DNA of 64,000 nucleotides. It comes from Acidobacteriota bacterium. Lineage in GTDB: Bacteria; Acidobacteriota; Terriglobia; Terriglobales; Acidobacteriaceae. The DNA is taken from contig JAFDVP010000001.1 in NCBI GenBank assembly GCA_018268895.1, positions 1,240,001 through 1,304,000 of the forward strand. Reading direction: 5' to 3'. Under the pieces are notes generated by a model. It ran no database searches. It saw only the letters and a program-made list of their open reading frames with translations, and was not told the DNA's origin. Position numbers and translations under genes: made by a program. Positions 29,120 to 40,441 of this stretch are shown in pieces. Every line of letters begins with the position of its first letter. Within the stretch, counting starts at the first letter, position 1.

Positions 29120-29623
29120 ATGTCCACACCAGATAGAACCCGCCACGCACCCGATTCCATGGCCGGCAGCCCCACCCTCGACGAGCGCGCCAGCCACTGC
29201 TTCGGCTGCGGTCCCGCCAATCCCCAGGGACTCCACCTCGTCTTCACGACCAACACAGACGACCCCGCGCACCCCACCGCAACCGCGCACGTCCAGCTCG
29301 ACCGCTACCACGAGGGTCCGCCCGGCTACCTCCACGGAGGCCTCGTCGCCACGCTCCTCGACGAAGCCATGAGCAAGCTCAACCGCCCGCTCAACGTCCT
29401 CGCCATGACGCGCCACATGGAAGTCGACTACCTCCGCCCCGTCCCTCTCTTCCAGTCGCTCACCCTCATCAGCACGCATCTGCGCCGCGAAGGCCGCAAA
29501 CTCTTCCACCAAGCCGAGATTCAATCGTCAACAGGCGAAGTTCTCGCACGAGGCAACGGCCTCTTCATTGTGATCGACAAAAAGACACTGGCCGCCGCAG
29601 GCCTAGCCAACGCCGACGACTAG
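29120..29623 (+). CDS. PaaI-family hotdog thioesterase
   Basis: About 167 residues from ATG 29120; ATGs at 29096 and 29159 are also in frame. The N-terminal signature HCFGCGPANPQGLHLVF and the hotdog helix GYLHGGLVATLLDEAMSK are characteristic of PaaI/YbgC-like acyl-CoA thioesterases, and the remaining strands (HMEVDYLRPVPLFQSLTL) complete one hotdog fold. It would hydrolyse a CoA thioester in the cytoplasm; the acyl group is unknown. It diverges from the phosphodiesterase gene. Confidence 0.85.
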   Translation: MSTPDRTRHAPDSMAGSPTLDERASHCFGCGPANPQGLHLVFTTNTDDPAHPTATAHVQLDRYHEGPPGYLHGGLVATLLDEAMSKLNRPLNVLAMTRHMEVDYLRPVPLFQSLTLISTHLRREGRKLFHQAEIQSSTGEVLARGNGLFIVIDKKTLAAAGLANADD

Positions 29624-29635
29624 TCTCACGAAATT

Positions 29636-29670
29636 GTCATCCTGAGCGGAGCGCAGCGGAGTCGAAGGAC
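29636..29670. repeat. dispersed GTCATCCTGAGCG element (family A)
   Basis: GTCATCCTGAGCGGAGCGCAG continues to GGAGTCGAAGGAC. It fills the gap between the convergent thioesterase and glycosyltransferase genes. The partly palindromic content may let it act as a terminator, though there is no clear T-run. Confidence 0.7.
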
Positions 29671-29683
29671 TTGCATTTTTCCA

Positions 29684-30493
29684 CTAGACCTCCGACTCCT
29701 CCCAATACCCCTGATCCTTCAGAAAGTATCCGTCGTTCCAGCTATGCAGCATCGTCTTGAAGAACATCCACACCATGCGTCCGTGCCCCAGCTTGCGGAA
29801 CCTCCGGTTCGTCGTCACCACCCCGCCGCGCACAATGCGGAACCGTATCCGCGCCACACCCTTCGATAGCAAGTAGTCCTCCGCAAACAAAGCCCTCTCG
29901 TTGAAGCCACCCAGCTTCCAGAACGCCCTGCGATCAAACAGCATGAACATCCCCGTAGCAAACGGCTTCAGCAGCGACCCCACATACTGCATGAAGTTGT
30001 TGCCCGCATACAGCGCGTCGTCAAAGAAACTCCCGTCTCTGCACGAGATATTCGTCGTCACCAGATGCAGCCGCCTGCGCCGCATCCGCCACAGCGCGCG
30101 CCGCAGCAGCGTCGACTCCGGCAGCTCCACATCCGCATCCAGAAATAGCACATACGGTGTCGACGCCAGCCGTGCCCCCGCGTTCCTCCCTACCGACGGC
30201 AAACCACCCTCGATCACTTCGACCAGCAACCGCCCACGAAAGCTCAGCACTCGCTCCACCGTTCCGTCGGTCGACCCGGCATCGGCGACGATCACCCTCG
30301 TCTCCGCCATGCCTTCGTAGTCCTGCCGCGTCAGCGACTCCAGCAGTAGCGGCAGCATCTCGGCCTCGTTCTTCGCCGGAATCACAATCGTCAATTCAGC
30401 GCCCATCCCGCCTCCTGCTTCCTTCTTCGCAGCCTCGGGCCTCCACCTGCGCGTCGGCGTGAACACTGTTTGAATTCTCTGCAAATCCAGCAT
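29684..30493 (-). CDS. glycosyltransferase family 2
   Basis: 269 residues from ATG 30493, preceded by GGGGAGGG. A GT-A fold occupies most of the protein: the opening strand LTIVIPAKNEAEMLP, nucleotide-binding VIVADAGSTDGT, the metal-binding DxD in LFLDADVELPE, and the acceptor-side acidic pair in FAEDYLLSK. A C-terminal stretch about 45 residues long (RKLGHGRMVWMFFKTMLHSW) is amphipathic and may sit on the membrane, but there is no clear transmembrane helix. Donor and acceptor sugars are unknown. It diverges from pdxS. Confidence 0.86.
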   Translation of the reverse strand: MLDLQRIQTVFTPTRRWRPEAAKKEAGGGMGAELTIVIPAKNEAEMLPLLLESLTRQDYEGMAETRVIVADAGSTDGTVERVLSFRGRLLVEVIEGGLPSVGRNAGARLASTPYVLFLDADVELPESTLLRRALWRMRRRRLHLVTTNISCRDGSFFDDALYAGNNFMQYVGSLLKPFATGMFMLFDRRAFWKLGGFNERALFAEDYLLSKGVARIRFRIVRGGVVTTNRRFRKLGHGRMVWMFFKTMLHSWNDGYFLKDQGYWEESEV

Positions 30494-30522
30494 GAACGGC
30501 CCTCCCCGATTAACCTCCAGCT

Positions 30523-30540
30523 ATAAGGCTTCCGCCTTAT
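30523..30540 (+). promoter_or_regulatory. small hairpin in the gap between the glycosyltransferase and pdxS
   Basis: A perfect 7-bp stem, ATAAGGC-TTCC-GCCTTAT, lies 90 bp upstream of pdxS and 30 bp upstream of the glycosyltransferase start on the other strand. It may be an operator or a leader hairpin; its role is not known. Confidence 0.3.
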
Positions 30541-30629
30541 CCCCCCTTTGCAAAAGCTGCTAAACTTGAATCTCTCGCGGCAACGCCCTCAAAACAGAAC
30601 GCGCACCGCGACTCCCAAGGAGAATCGTC

Positions 30630-31583
30630 ATGGCAGACCACACCACCAACGGCAACTTCAGCTCCTCCACCCTCCGCCTCAAGACCGGCCTGGCAGAGAT
30701 GCTCAAAGGTGGAGTCATCATGGACGTCATGAACGTCGAGCAGGCGCGCATCGCCGAAGAGTCCGGTGCTATCTCCGTCATGGCGCTCGAGCGCGTCCCC
30801 GCCATGATCCGCGCCGAAGGCGGCGTCGCCCGTATGGCCAACCCCAAGCTCATCAAGGAGATCATCGCCGCGGTCTCCGTTCCTGTCATGGCCAAGGCCC
30901 GCATCGGCCACTTCGCCGAAGCCCAGGTGCTCCAGACCCTCGGCGTCGACTTCATCGACGAGTCCGAGGTTCTCACCCCCGCCGACGAGACCTACCACAT
31001 CGACAAGCACGCCTTCACCACGCCCTTCGTCTGCGGAGCACGCAACCTCGGCGAAGCCTGTCGCCGCATCGCAGAAGGCGCAGCCATGATCCGCACCAAG
31101 GGCGAACCCGGAACCGGCGACGTCGTCCACGCCGTCCAGCACATGCGCCAGATCGTCCGTGAGATCAAGGCCCTCACCGTCCTCGGCGACGAAGAGCTCT
31201 ACAACGCCGCCAAGGTTCACGGCGCGCCCTACGAACTCATCAAGATGATCGCCAAGTCCGGCAAGCTCCCCGTACCCAACTTCTCCGCCGGCGGCATCGC
31301 CACTCCCGCCGACGCCGCTCTCATGATGCAGCTAGGTGCAGAGACTATCTTCGTAGGCTCGGGAATCTTCATGAAGGAGCGCGCCACTCCTCTCGACGTC
31401 GAGAACGACCCCAAGGAGCGCGCCGAAGCCGTCTCTCGCGCCAAGGCCATCGTCATCGCCACCACCCACTTCAACGATCCCAAGATCGTCGCCGAAGCCA
31501 GCGAACAGGTCCTCGGCTCTATGAAGGGCCTCGCCGCAGCCGCTATCGAAGAATCACAGCTCATGCAGACCCGCGGCTGGTAG
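30630..31583 (+). CDS. pdxS: pyridoxal 5'-phosphate synthase lyase subunit PdxS
   Basis: 317 residues, slightly longer than the usual ~295 because of N- and C-terminal extensions. The TIM barrel is clear: [49 protein letters not shown] and the phosphate-binding [30 protein letters not shown]. The lysines forming the imine with ribose 5-phosphate lie in MAKARIGHF and MIRTKGE. PdxS makes PLP from ribose 5-phosphate, glyceraldehyde 3-phosphate and ammonia from PdxT. A perfect 12-bp hairpin follows the stop, so it is a single-gene unit. pdxT is 3.8 kb downstream on the same strand. Confidence 0.96.
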   Translation: MADHTTNGNFSSSTLRLKTGLAEMLKGGVIMDVMNVEQARIAEESGAISVMALERVPAMIRAEGGVARMANPKLIKEIIAAVSVPVMAKARIGHFAEAQVLQTLGVDFIDESEVLTPADETYHIDKHAFTTPFVCGARNLGEACRRIAEGAAMIRTKGEPGTGDVVHAVQHMRQIVREIKALTVLGDEELYNAAKVHGAPYELIKMIAKSGKLPVPNFSAGGIATPADAALMMQLGAETIFVGSGIFMKERATPLDVENDPKERAEAVSRAKAIVIATTHFNDPKIVAEASEQVLGSMKGLAAAAIEESQLMQTRGW

Positions 31584-31617
31584 TGGAACGAACTGCGATC
31601 CTGCAGCCTAAAATATG

Positions 31618-31646
31618 GCCGAGGCCGAACTTAATTCGGCCTCGGC
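31618..31646 (+). terminator. strong intrinsic terminator after pdxS
   Basis: A perfect 12-bp stem GCCGAGGCCGAA-CTTAA-TTCGGCCTCGGC begins 34 bp after the pdxS stop and is followed by a moderately T-rich run (GGTTTCTTTC). Confidence 0.82.
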
Positions 31647-31672
31647 ATGGTTTCTTTCGCTTCAAGAGCAAT

Positions 31673-31999
31673 GTGGTCCAATGCCCCGAAGAAAATTGGT
31701 CGTTGACCTTTTCTGGTAGCTCTTGGCGAATTGATTGTTATGAATATCGACAAGACAATCGACTGATAACTTTTAGTGGTGAAGGGGCTACGATGCAGTG
31801 GGATGTATGCATCCCACGCAGACTCTATTGGGATGACAATGCTCAAGAGCCACTAGATCCCGCTATGGAAGAACAGGTGTTGCAGCGGATAACAGTAGCG
31901 CTTCAATGGATAGGATTCGGCGTTGGCTTCTTTTTTATTGATCCTGACGATCCACGGATTAAGGTCGGGTGGCTTTCCCAAACCTATTGGAGAAGCTAG
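31673..31999 (+). CDS. hypothetical protein, AT-rich orphan
   Basis: About 108 residues if read from GTG 31673. The frame stays open back to 31583, but that part is the translated pdxS terminator, so I discount it. The protein is small and acidic-aromatic, with WSLTFSGSSWRIDCYEY, RLITFSGEG, WDVCIPRRLYWDDN and GFGVGFFFIDPDDPRIKVGW; predicted beta-rich, with no signal peptide. No family is recognised. Codon use is far more AT-rich than its neighbours, and it is bracketed by two strong hairpins. It might be a transferred cassette or an immunity-type protein, but nothing proves either. Start uncertain. Confidence 0.5.
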   Translation: MVQCPEENWSLTFSGSSWRIDCYEYRQDNRLITFSGEGATMQWDVCIPRRLYWDDNAQEPLDPAMEEQVLQRITVALQWIGFGVGFFFIDPDDPRIKVGWLSQTYWRS

Positions 32000-32017
32000 A
32001 ATCGTTATGTTTCCTGT

Positions 32018-32046
32018 ATCGCCAGCACGACCCAAGTGCTGGCGAT
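32018..32046 (+). terminator. intrinsic terminator after the AT-rich orphan
   Basis: A perfect 11-bp stem ATCGCCAGCAC-GACCCAA-GTGCTGGCGAT begins 18 bp after the orphan's stop and is followed by CAACTTTAATC. Confidence 0.75.
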
Positions 32047-32087
32047 CAACTTTAATCTCAAAACAGGCAAATCACAGGTTGGTTTCT

Positions 32088-32660
32088 ATGCGTCGAATCA
32101 CTCTCCTCCCCCTCGTTCTATGTGCCTCACTCGCATCAGCACATGCAGATGAAGCCTCCAAGCGTGCCAAAGCGCAAGAGATGGTAAATCTCCTGCACAC
32201 CGAACGGATAAGCCAGCAGATCGAAAACAACATCATGAAGCAGGCAGCCACCATGCCGCAGCAACTCTTCGGCGGCGAGGTCCCGTCGGCACAGAAGGAA
32301 AAGTTTGACACCTTCCAGCAAAAACTCAAGCAGACGACAGAAGAGCAGATTGGTTGGAAGATCCTCGAACCTGCTTATATCGATCTCTACGCAAAGACCT
32401 ACACGGAGACGGAACTCGACGCCATCCTGACGTTCTACAAGTCACCGGCCGGTCAGTCCATGCTCAACAAGAGTCCTGAACTCTCCACACAAAGCGTGCA
32501 AATGGTTCAGGCCAAGATGTCCGTCCTGCAGCCACAGCTGCAAAAGCTGGCTGAAGACTTCGTGCAGAGCACCAGGCCTACGTCCGCGCAGCCCCCGCCG
32601 ACTCTGAACCCAACGCCAAAGGCTGCTCCTCAGGCAGCACCAAAATCTACAACCCCTTAG
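32088..32660 (+). CDS. exported DUF2059-domain protein
   Basis: 190 residues from ATG 32088, which begins a signal peptide (MRRITLLPLVLCASLASAHA). A helical DUF2059 domain follows (about 20-150), with AQEMVNLLHTERISQQIENN and the family's hallmark LDAILTFYKSPAGQSMLNKSPEL. The last 40 residues are Pro/Ala/Thr-rich and probably disordered. DUF2059 proteins are periplasmic and of unknown function. Earlier in-frame ATGs lie inside the preceding terminator and are unlikely. Confidence 0.83.
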   Translation: MRRITLLPLVLCASLASAHADEASKRAKAQEMVNLLHTERISQQIENNIMKQAATMPQQLFGGEVPSAQKEKFDTFQQKLKQTTEEQIGWKILEPAYIDLYAKTYTETELDAILTFYKSPAGQSMLNKSPELSTQSVQMVQAKMSVLQPQLQKLAEDFVQSTRPTSAQPPPTLNPTPKAAPQAAPKSTTP

Positions 32661-32765
32661 CTCATCTCCACTCAAAGCCGGAAACGATTCTGAATCGTTC
32701 CAGGCTCTTCGGTGTCTTATTGATAGAGCGCGAGTCCACCGCTTCAGGAAGGGGCCACTTTATCC

Positions 32766-33425
32766 ATGGCCCATCAGTTCTCCAGTCTCACTTTCACTGA
32801 CAGCGTAAAAGACGTTCAGCGTGAGATGGGTAGCCGCCTCGCAAACGAGAAGCTCACCGAGCGCGGCTCACCCAACGACACCTTCGGCGACTTCGAAAAA
32901 GACTTCATCTCCCGCCGAGACGGCTTCTACCTCTCCACGGTCAGCGAAACCGGATGGCCCTACATTCAATTCCGCGGAGGCCCGGCCGGCTTCCTTCACG
33001 TCGTCGACGACCGTACCCTCGCCTACGCCGACGTCACTGGCAACCGGCAGTACATCAGCACAGGCAACCTCCGCTCCAACCATCGCGCCGCACTCTTCCT
33101 GATGGACTATCCCCACCAGGGAAGGCTCAAGGTCCTTGCAACCGCCGAGGTCATTCCCTGGAGTGAAGCGCCGGAATGGAAGAACCAGCTCCTGCTTCCC
33201 GACAGAAGCCGACCCGAACGCGTCGTCATCCTCCATCTCGCCGCCTTCGACTGGAACTGCCCGCAGCACATCCCCCAGCGCTGGACCATCGATGAGCTAA
33301 AGCAGACGCCCCTCTTCGAACGCATCAAGGCTCTCGAGAGCGAAGTCAAAAAACTCCGCTCTCAAATCGCAGAGACAAACGTATCCAAACAGCACGAGGC
33401 TAGCTTCCAGCCTTCGTCAGGCTGA
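32766..33425 (+). CDS. pyridoxamine 5'-phosphate oxidase-like flavin-binding protein
   Basis: A 219-residue split-barrel flavoprotein of the PNPOx-like superfamily: FISRRDGFYLSTVSETGWPYIQFRGGP, LAYADVTGNRQYISTGNL and VALFLMDYPHQGRLKVLATAEV-like strands typical of FMN-binding barrels. The C-terminus (about 185-208) is a short coiled coil (IKALESEVKKLRSQIAETN). The family includes true PNPOx and many F420/FMN/heme-utilising proteins, so its reaction is not settled. Its position between pdxS and pdxT suggests a vitamin B6 link, but that is only context. It converges on the protease gene with a 26-bp overlap. Confidence 0.78.
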   Translation: MAHQFSSLTFTDSVKDVQREMGSRLANEKLTERGSPNDTFGDFEKDFISRRDGFYLSTVSETGWPYIQFRGGPAGFLHVVDDRTLAYADVTGNRQYISTGNLRSNHRAALFLMDYPHQGRLKVLATAEVIPWSEAPEWKNQLLLPDRSRPERVVILHLAAFDWNCPQHIPQRWTIDELKQTPLFERIKALESEVKKLRSQIAETNVSKQHEASFQPSSG

Positions 33426-34998
33426 ACCCCACAATCGTGGCTCCCCCGTTGTACGTCGCCGGAAAGTCCTCGAACTGCTGCACAGATTCCCCTAACGCCG
33501 GATCGCAGATCAGCAGTTGGTCGTCCAGCACACCGGCAATAGCAATAACATGCTGCCCTCCTCCCGTCCACTGGATATCCACGCATATCGGCCTGCCTGC
33601 GTTGATCTCGCTTGCAATCTGGTCGAGCGTCATCGAACCGGCATCGCTGGCCCAGTTGCCATGCACCTTCAGCGCATCTCCCACGCCGCCTGACTTGATG
33701 TACTCCACGGGGATACCTAACGCAGGATTGTTCAACACATTCTCCGCAGCAGTCGTATAAGGATTGGCAAGAATCGCCGCGAGTCCCGGGACCGACGCAA
33801 CCGCCGACGCGCTCGGACACGCGCTCGTGTTCTTCGCGAAGCCGTTGATGTTCTGCCCGATGGTCGTCATGATCTGGCACTGCTGCGCCGTACTCCCAGA
33901 GTTGTAGAAGTGGTTGATGCTCGTGCCCACAGCGATCCAGCACCACTCGTTCGTCTCCTGGAACTGCATCCTCAGACCGATGTTCTGCGGCGTGTCCTGA
34001 CCAGTGTTACCCGGAATCGTCGCCTGCGCCGACCACTTCGCTCCATCGAACGATGCGTAAAACAGTCGCTGGTCATCATCCATTCCCTTCCACATCGCAT
34101 AAAGATTCCCTGGATTGAACCGAACCGGCGTCACCGGAATGCCGCTGATCGGTGTCCCACTGATCGGAATACCGGTCACAGGAATCCGTTCGCTGACGCC
34201 AGCTTCTTTCACGGTAGGCAGCTTGACCGGGGTCGGTTTGATCGGAGTCGGGATGAGATTCGAAGCCGGACGCATCTGCAACGCCGGCCCAATACTGCTT
34301 GCCACCCCGGGGATCAGTGCCTGCGCCGACCAATGCGCGCCATCGAACGACGCAAAGTAAATTCCCTGATCACCAGTCACACCCTTCCACGCCGCATACA
34401 GTTTGCCATCAAATGCCGCCAGCGATGGCCCTACGCTTGAAGCCACTCCCGGAATCGTAGCCTGTCCCGACCAGTTCGTTCCATCGAACGACGCGTACCA
34501 GATCGCCTGGTCGTTATTCATTCCCTTCCACGCCATATATAGCCTGTTGTCATAGAAGGCGAGCGACGGCGCCACGCTCGTAGCCACTCCCGGAACAACC
34601 GCCTGACCACTCCATGTTCCATTGAACGAGGCATACCAGATCGCCTGGTCCGATCCCATTCCCTTCCATGCCGCGTAAAGCCTGCTGCCCATCGCGGCCA
34701 ACGCTGGTCCGGTACTGCTGGCTACGCCGGGAATCTGTAGTTGGGGTGCCCATGCTCCATTCGCAAACCGTGCATAGAACAATCGCTCGTCGCTATGCTC
34801 ACCCTTCCATGCAGCAAACATTCCACCGCCATACTCGGCGAGCGAAGGTCCAACACTGCTGTTTCCTGGAATCGTCTGCTGGGTAGCCCAGCTTGCCCCA
34901 TTGAAGGAGGAGTAGAAGAGTCGGTCATCACCAACCTCACCCTTCCATGCTGCATAAAGTAATCCGTTGTATTCGCAAAGTGCCTGCAAAATGCTCAT
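33400..34998 (-). CDS. six-repeat (propeller-like) protein with C-terminal papain-like cysteine protease domain
   Basis: 532 residues from ATG 34998, preceded by AGAGGGAACC; no signal peptide. Residues about 1-230 are five near-identical ~46-residue repeats with the core LYAAWKG...DQ.IWYASFDG..WS.Q..IPG, and a sixth (about 235-340) is split by a Pro-rich insert (IPVTGIPISGTPISGIPV), so a six-bladed propeller is likely. Residues about 350-532 match the papain-fold C39/C70 (AvrRpt2-like) type: the Cys in TNEWCWIAVGTSINHFY, the His in GGGQHVIAIAG, and LLICDPALG carrying the third catalytic position. A protease or peptidase-like effector is plausible; substrate and export route are unknown. Confidence 0.75.
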   Translation of the reverse strand: MSILQALCEYNGLLYAAWKGEVGDDRLFYSSFNGASWATQQTIPGNSSVGPSLAEYGGGMFAAWKGEHSDERLFYARFANGAWAPQLQIPGVASSTGPALAAMGSRLYAAWKGMGSDQAIWYASFNGTWSGQAVVPGVATSVAPSLAFYDNRLYMAWKGMNNDQAIWYASFDGTNWSGQATIPGVASSVGPSLAAFDGKLYAAWKGVTGDQGIYFASFDGAHWSAQALIPGVASSIGPALQMRPASNLIPTPIKPTPVKLPTVKEAGVSERIPVTGIPISGTPISGIPVTPVRFNPGNLYAMWKGMDDDQRLFYASFDGAKWSAQATIPGNTGQDTPQNIGLRMQFQETNEWCWIAVGTSINHFYNSGSTAQQCQIMTTIGQNINGFAKNTSACPSASAVASVPGLAAILANPYTTAAENVLNNPALGIPVEYIKSGGVGDALKVHGNWASDAGSMTLDQIASEINAGRPICVDIQWTGGGQHVIAIAGVLDDQLLICDPALGESVQQFEDFPATYNGGATIVGFSLTKAGS

Positions 34999-35421
34999 TG
35001 GTTCCCTCTTTTCACGAAGAAATAGGGGCCCTTGGATATTGCTGGGAATTATAAGTGCTATCTGTAAATCAATCTCTATGCACCACATCGCCAATGTGAT
35101 CGTCATTGTGATCCACAGTCGGGGCATCCGGTAGCTCCATCTCCCCAGAACAAGCCAGGCCCCAGCCCGCCCCCCAATTACCCCATTGCAATACTTCCTC
35201 TATTGCCGGGATTTCCACAAAGATCTTGTCAAGCCCCAGAATCGCCGATCTTCCACATAACAAGCCGCTTGTAGAGTGCCGATTCGTCTTGCTCCATTCT
35301 CTATACTGGATAGAGCAGTCAAATCAGGAGTCCCGACGCAGTCCCGCAAATAGACAGCAACCGGGACCGTACAAATAAGCCCAATAACCTGAAGACTTTG
35401 CGCAGATAAGTACGGAGAGGC
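34999..35421. other. intergenic region between the protease and pdxT genes
   Basis: 423 bp without a credible gene. It must hold the divergent promoters of the two genes. The part next to the protease (about 34999-35090) is AT-rich, and a TATACT is seen at 35302-35307 without a well-spaced -35 box. A TTGTCAAGCCCC near 35226 resembles TGTCAAGCCC at about 52717. I see no repeats or RNA structure I would stand behind. Confidence 0.35.
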
Positions 35422-36036
35422 ATGGCCACCAGAACCCCACAGGCGAAGACAAAGCAGACAGACCTGACCATCGGTATCCTCGCGCTTCAAGGCGCATACG
35501 ACGCCCACGCGAAGGCCATCAGTAAACTCGGGGCAACCCCTAAGCTTGTTCGTCTCCCTGCCGACCTCGACGGTATCGACGGCCTCATCATGCCCGGTGG
35601 CGAATCGACCACCATGCTCAAGTTTTTAGAGCAGCGCGGCTTCTTCGAAGTCCTCAAGGACTTCGTTCAGAAGACACCAACGTTCGGAACCTGTGCCGGG
35701 GTCATCCTCCTCGCAAGGGACGTCACCAACCCCGCGCAAAACTCCCTCGGCGTTCTCGACGTCACCGTAGAGCGCAACTCATACGGGCGCCAGATCGACT
35801 CCGCCATTCTGACTGCTCCATCGAAACTACCGGGCGGCGAGTTGGAGATGGTCTTCATCCGAGCTCCGCGTATCGTGCGAACTGGCTCCGCCGTGGAAAC
35901 CCTGGCCAATCGTGACAACGACCCGGTCCTCGTCCGCGAAGGCCATCTGCTCGCTGCAACCTTTCATCCCGAACTGAGCCACGACACCCGTGTCCATCAG
36001 CTCTTTCTCAATATGGTCAGCGAACACAAGTGCTAG
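35422..36036 (+). CDS. pdxT: pyridoxal 5'-phosphate synthase glutaminase subunit PdxT
   Basis: A 204-residue class I glutaminase. After a 15-residue polar N-terminus (MATRTPQAKTKQTDL) come GILALQGAYDAHAKAI, the oxyanion strand GLIMPGGESTTM, the catalytic Cys in FGTCAGVILL, and the His/Glu in ATFHPELSHDTR. PdxT releases ammonia from glutamine for PdxS. The two genes are separated by four others, unlike the usual adjacent pdxST pair. Its 3' end overlaps the DUF4239 gene on the opposite strand by 4 bp. Confidence 0.95.
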   Translation: MATRTPQAKTKQTDLTIGILALQGAYDAHAKAISKLGATPKLVRLPADLDGIDGLIMPGGESTTMLKFLEQRGFFEVLKDFVQKTPTFGTCAGVILLARDVTNPAQNSLGVLDVTVERNSYGRQIDSAILTAPSKLPGGELEMVFIRAPRIVRTGSAVETLANRDNDPVLVREGHLLAATFHPELSHDTRVHQLFLNMVSEHKC

Positions 36037-36806
36037 TGCTGCTTTGTAGAAGCATCCATCACCTTGACCGCATGGATAAAGGCCTCCGGGTGAACCGCAA
36101 TCGTGCCGTCATACGGCCTTGCCAGGTCCGCAATTGCAGCCAGTGTTGTGACGACCACGAATGTCAGTGCGGCAACCTGGCAATAGTGGAGCCACTTCTT
36201 GTCGTTGCCCAACAGGCACGACGACACGATCGTCGTGCCTCCCCCAATCACCAGCAGTATCCACAACAACAGCGGGACCTGGTTGCTGCGCTGCAGATCG
36301 CGCATATTCCTACGCTCAGCAAGATTGCCCATCGCATACTGAATATGGTCGATGCTGTTCACCGCAGCCGCATTCGCAGGCGCTGACGAAGCCAGAGCGG
36401 CCCACATCTTCGTCACCACATCGACAGCGGCGCGGTCCTCGCGGTTGGCCTGCATCGCCGGCCACTCTTGCTGCACGACTACGGTCTCGTACTCCCTTGC
36501 CAGCCTCTGAATCTCCTCCCTTTGTGGCGACGGCAGTCCACCCGCAAGCCGGTAAACATTCAGCATCGACGCCGCTTCCAGGTTTGCATCGATCTGGGCC
36601 GACCGAAATCCCTCCCAGACCGTATAAAGCATGAATCCAAGAATCACCCCATAGGTCGTTCCCAGAACACCCAGCTGCCAGGCCGTCACATCGTTTAGTA
36701 CCTTACGGTTGCTGATCGGCCACAAATAGTTCAGGGCCGCCACCAGCAGCAGCGCACCGGCAATCGATGAACAGATCAGCAGAGTATTTTCGAGATAGCT
36801 CAACAT
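36033..36806 (-). CDS. DUF4239/bestrophin-like membrane protein
   Basis: A 257-residue membrane protein. Two N-terminal helices ([21 protein letters not shown] and [20 protein letters not shown]) are joined by a loop, a cytoplasmic or periplasmic helical segment runs to about residue 170, and two C-terminal helices follow ([21 protein letters not shown] and [18 protein letters not shown]). This four-helix layout matches DUF4239, a family sometimes called bestrophin-like. Ion-channel function is not established. Convergent with pdxT (4-bp overlap) and divergent from secA. Confidence 0.72.
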   Translation of the reverse strand: MLSYLENTLLICSSIAGALLLVAALNYLWPISNRKVLNDVTAWQLGVLGTTYGVILGFMLYTVWEGFRSAQIDANLEAASMLNVYRLAGGLPSPQREEIQRLAREYETVVVQQEWPAMQANREDRAAVDVVTKMWAALASSAPANAAAVNSIDHIQYAMGNLAERRNMRDLQRSNQVPLLLWILLVIGGGTTIVSSCLLGNDKKWLHYCQVAALTFVVVTTLAAIADLARPYDGTIAVHPEAFIHAVKVMDASTKQH

Positions 36807-36984
36807 CGGTCAGCCACCATCCATTTTTTTTGAAGCCAGATTACGCTTGGGCCCCACGAACTCGAAACGCTTTTTCCACGGCCTGTGCCTCTGTTACAGG
36901 CTCCGGTTCCCGCCCCACCCGTCTGCATCAGAACCATTTACACTGTTAATGGGTCGGATTGCGCCCCCACGAAGGACACAAGTT

Positions 36985-40038
<3,054 letters not shown>

Positions 40039-40441
40039 CGAACCTCTGATTAAGTCCGGTTTTGTTAAGGGCACCCGTTCGACTGCGCTAAGGGCAGGCT
40101 CTTCAGCCGTGCCGCAAGTGGCTTGTCTGCAATGCGGCTTTAGCCGCTGAGGGAATGTTCGGATACTTAATCAGACCTTCCCTAGAGCATTTTTCCTCGG
40201 ATGAGGGCCAAGGGCCCGACATATTCAGCCTGGGCCGAAAGGCCCAGGTAAGGAATGCCCATCAAGGCCCTGCGCGCTGTAAGCGCGACATAATCCACTC
40301 TGGAAGACTACTCCTGACGGAATATTGATCTAGATTGATCTAAGCAGCCACCAAAAGCACGAAAGCGACAGTGTTTCGTGCGCTGCCGCCTAATAATTAA
40401 CTGTGTCATCCCGCGGCGACGCGGAGGAATCTGCTTTTTCC
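40039..40441. repeat. 403-bp intergenic region filled with palindromic repeats
   Basis: No gene seen. 40070-40160: hairpin-rich family C (GGGCACCCG, GCAGGCT-CTTC-AGCCGTGC and GCGGCT-TT-AGCCGC). 40200-40300: family D, with the 8-bp stem CCTGGGCC-GAAA-GGCCCAGG, CGCGC-TGTAA-GCGCG and ACATAATCC. 40405-40432: family A element GTCATCCCGCGGCGACGCGG. These are the same element types seen at 20866-21050 and 51790-51904. They probably also serve as secA transcript ends. Confidence 0.6.
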
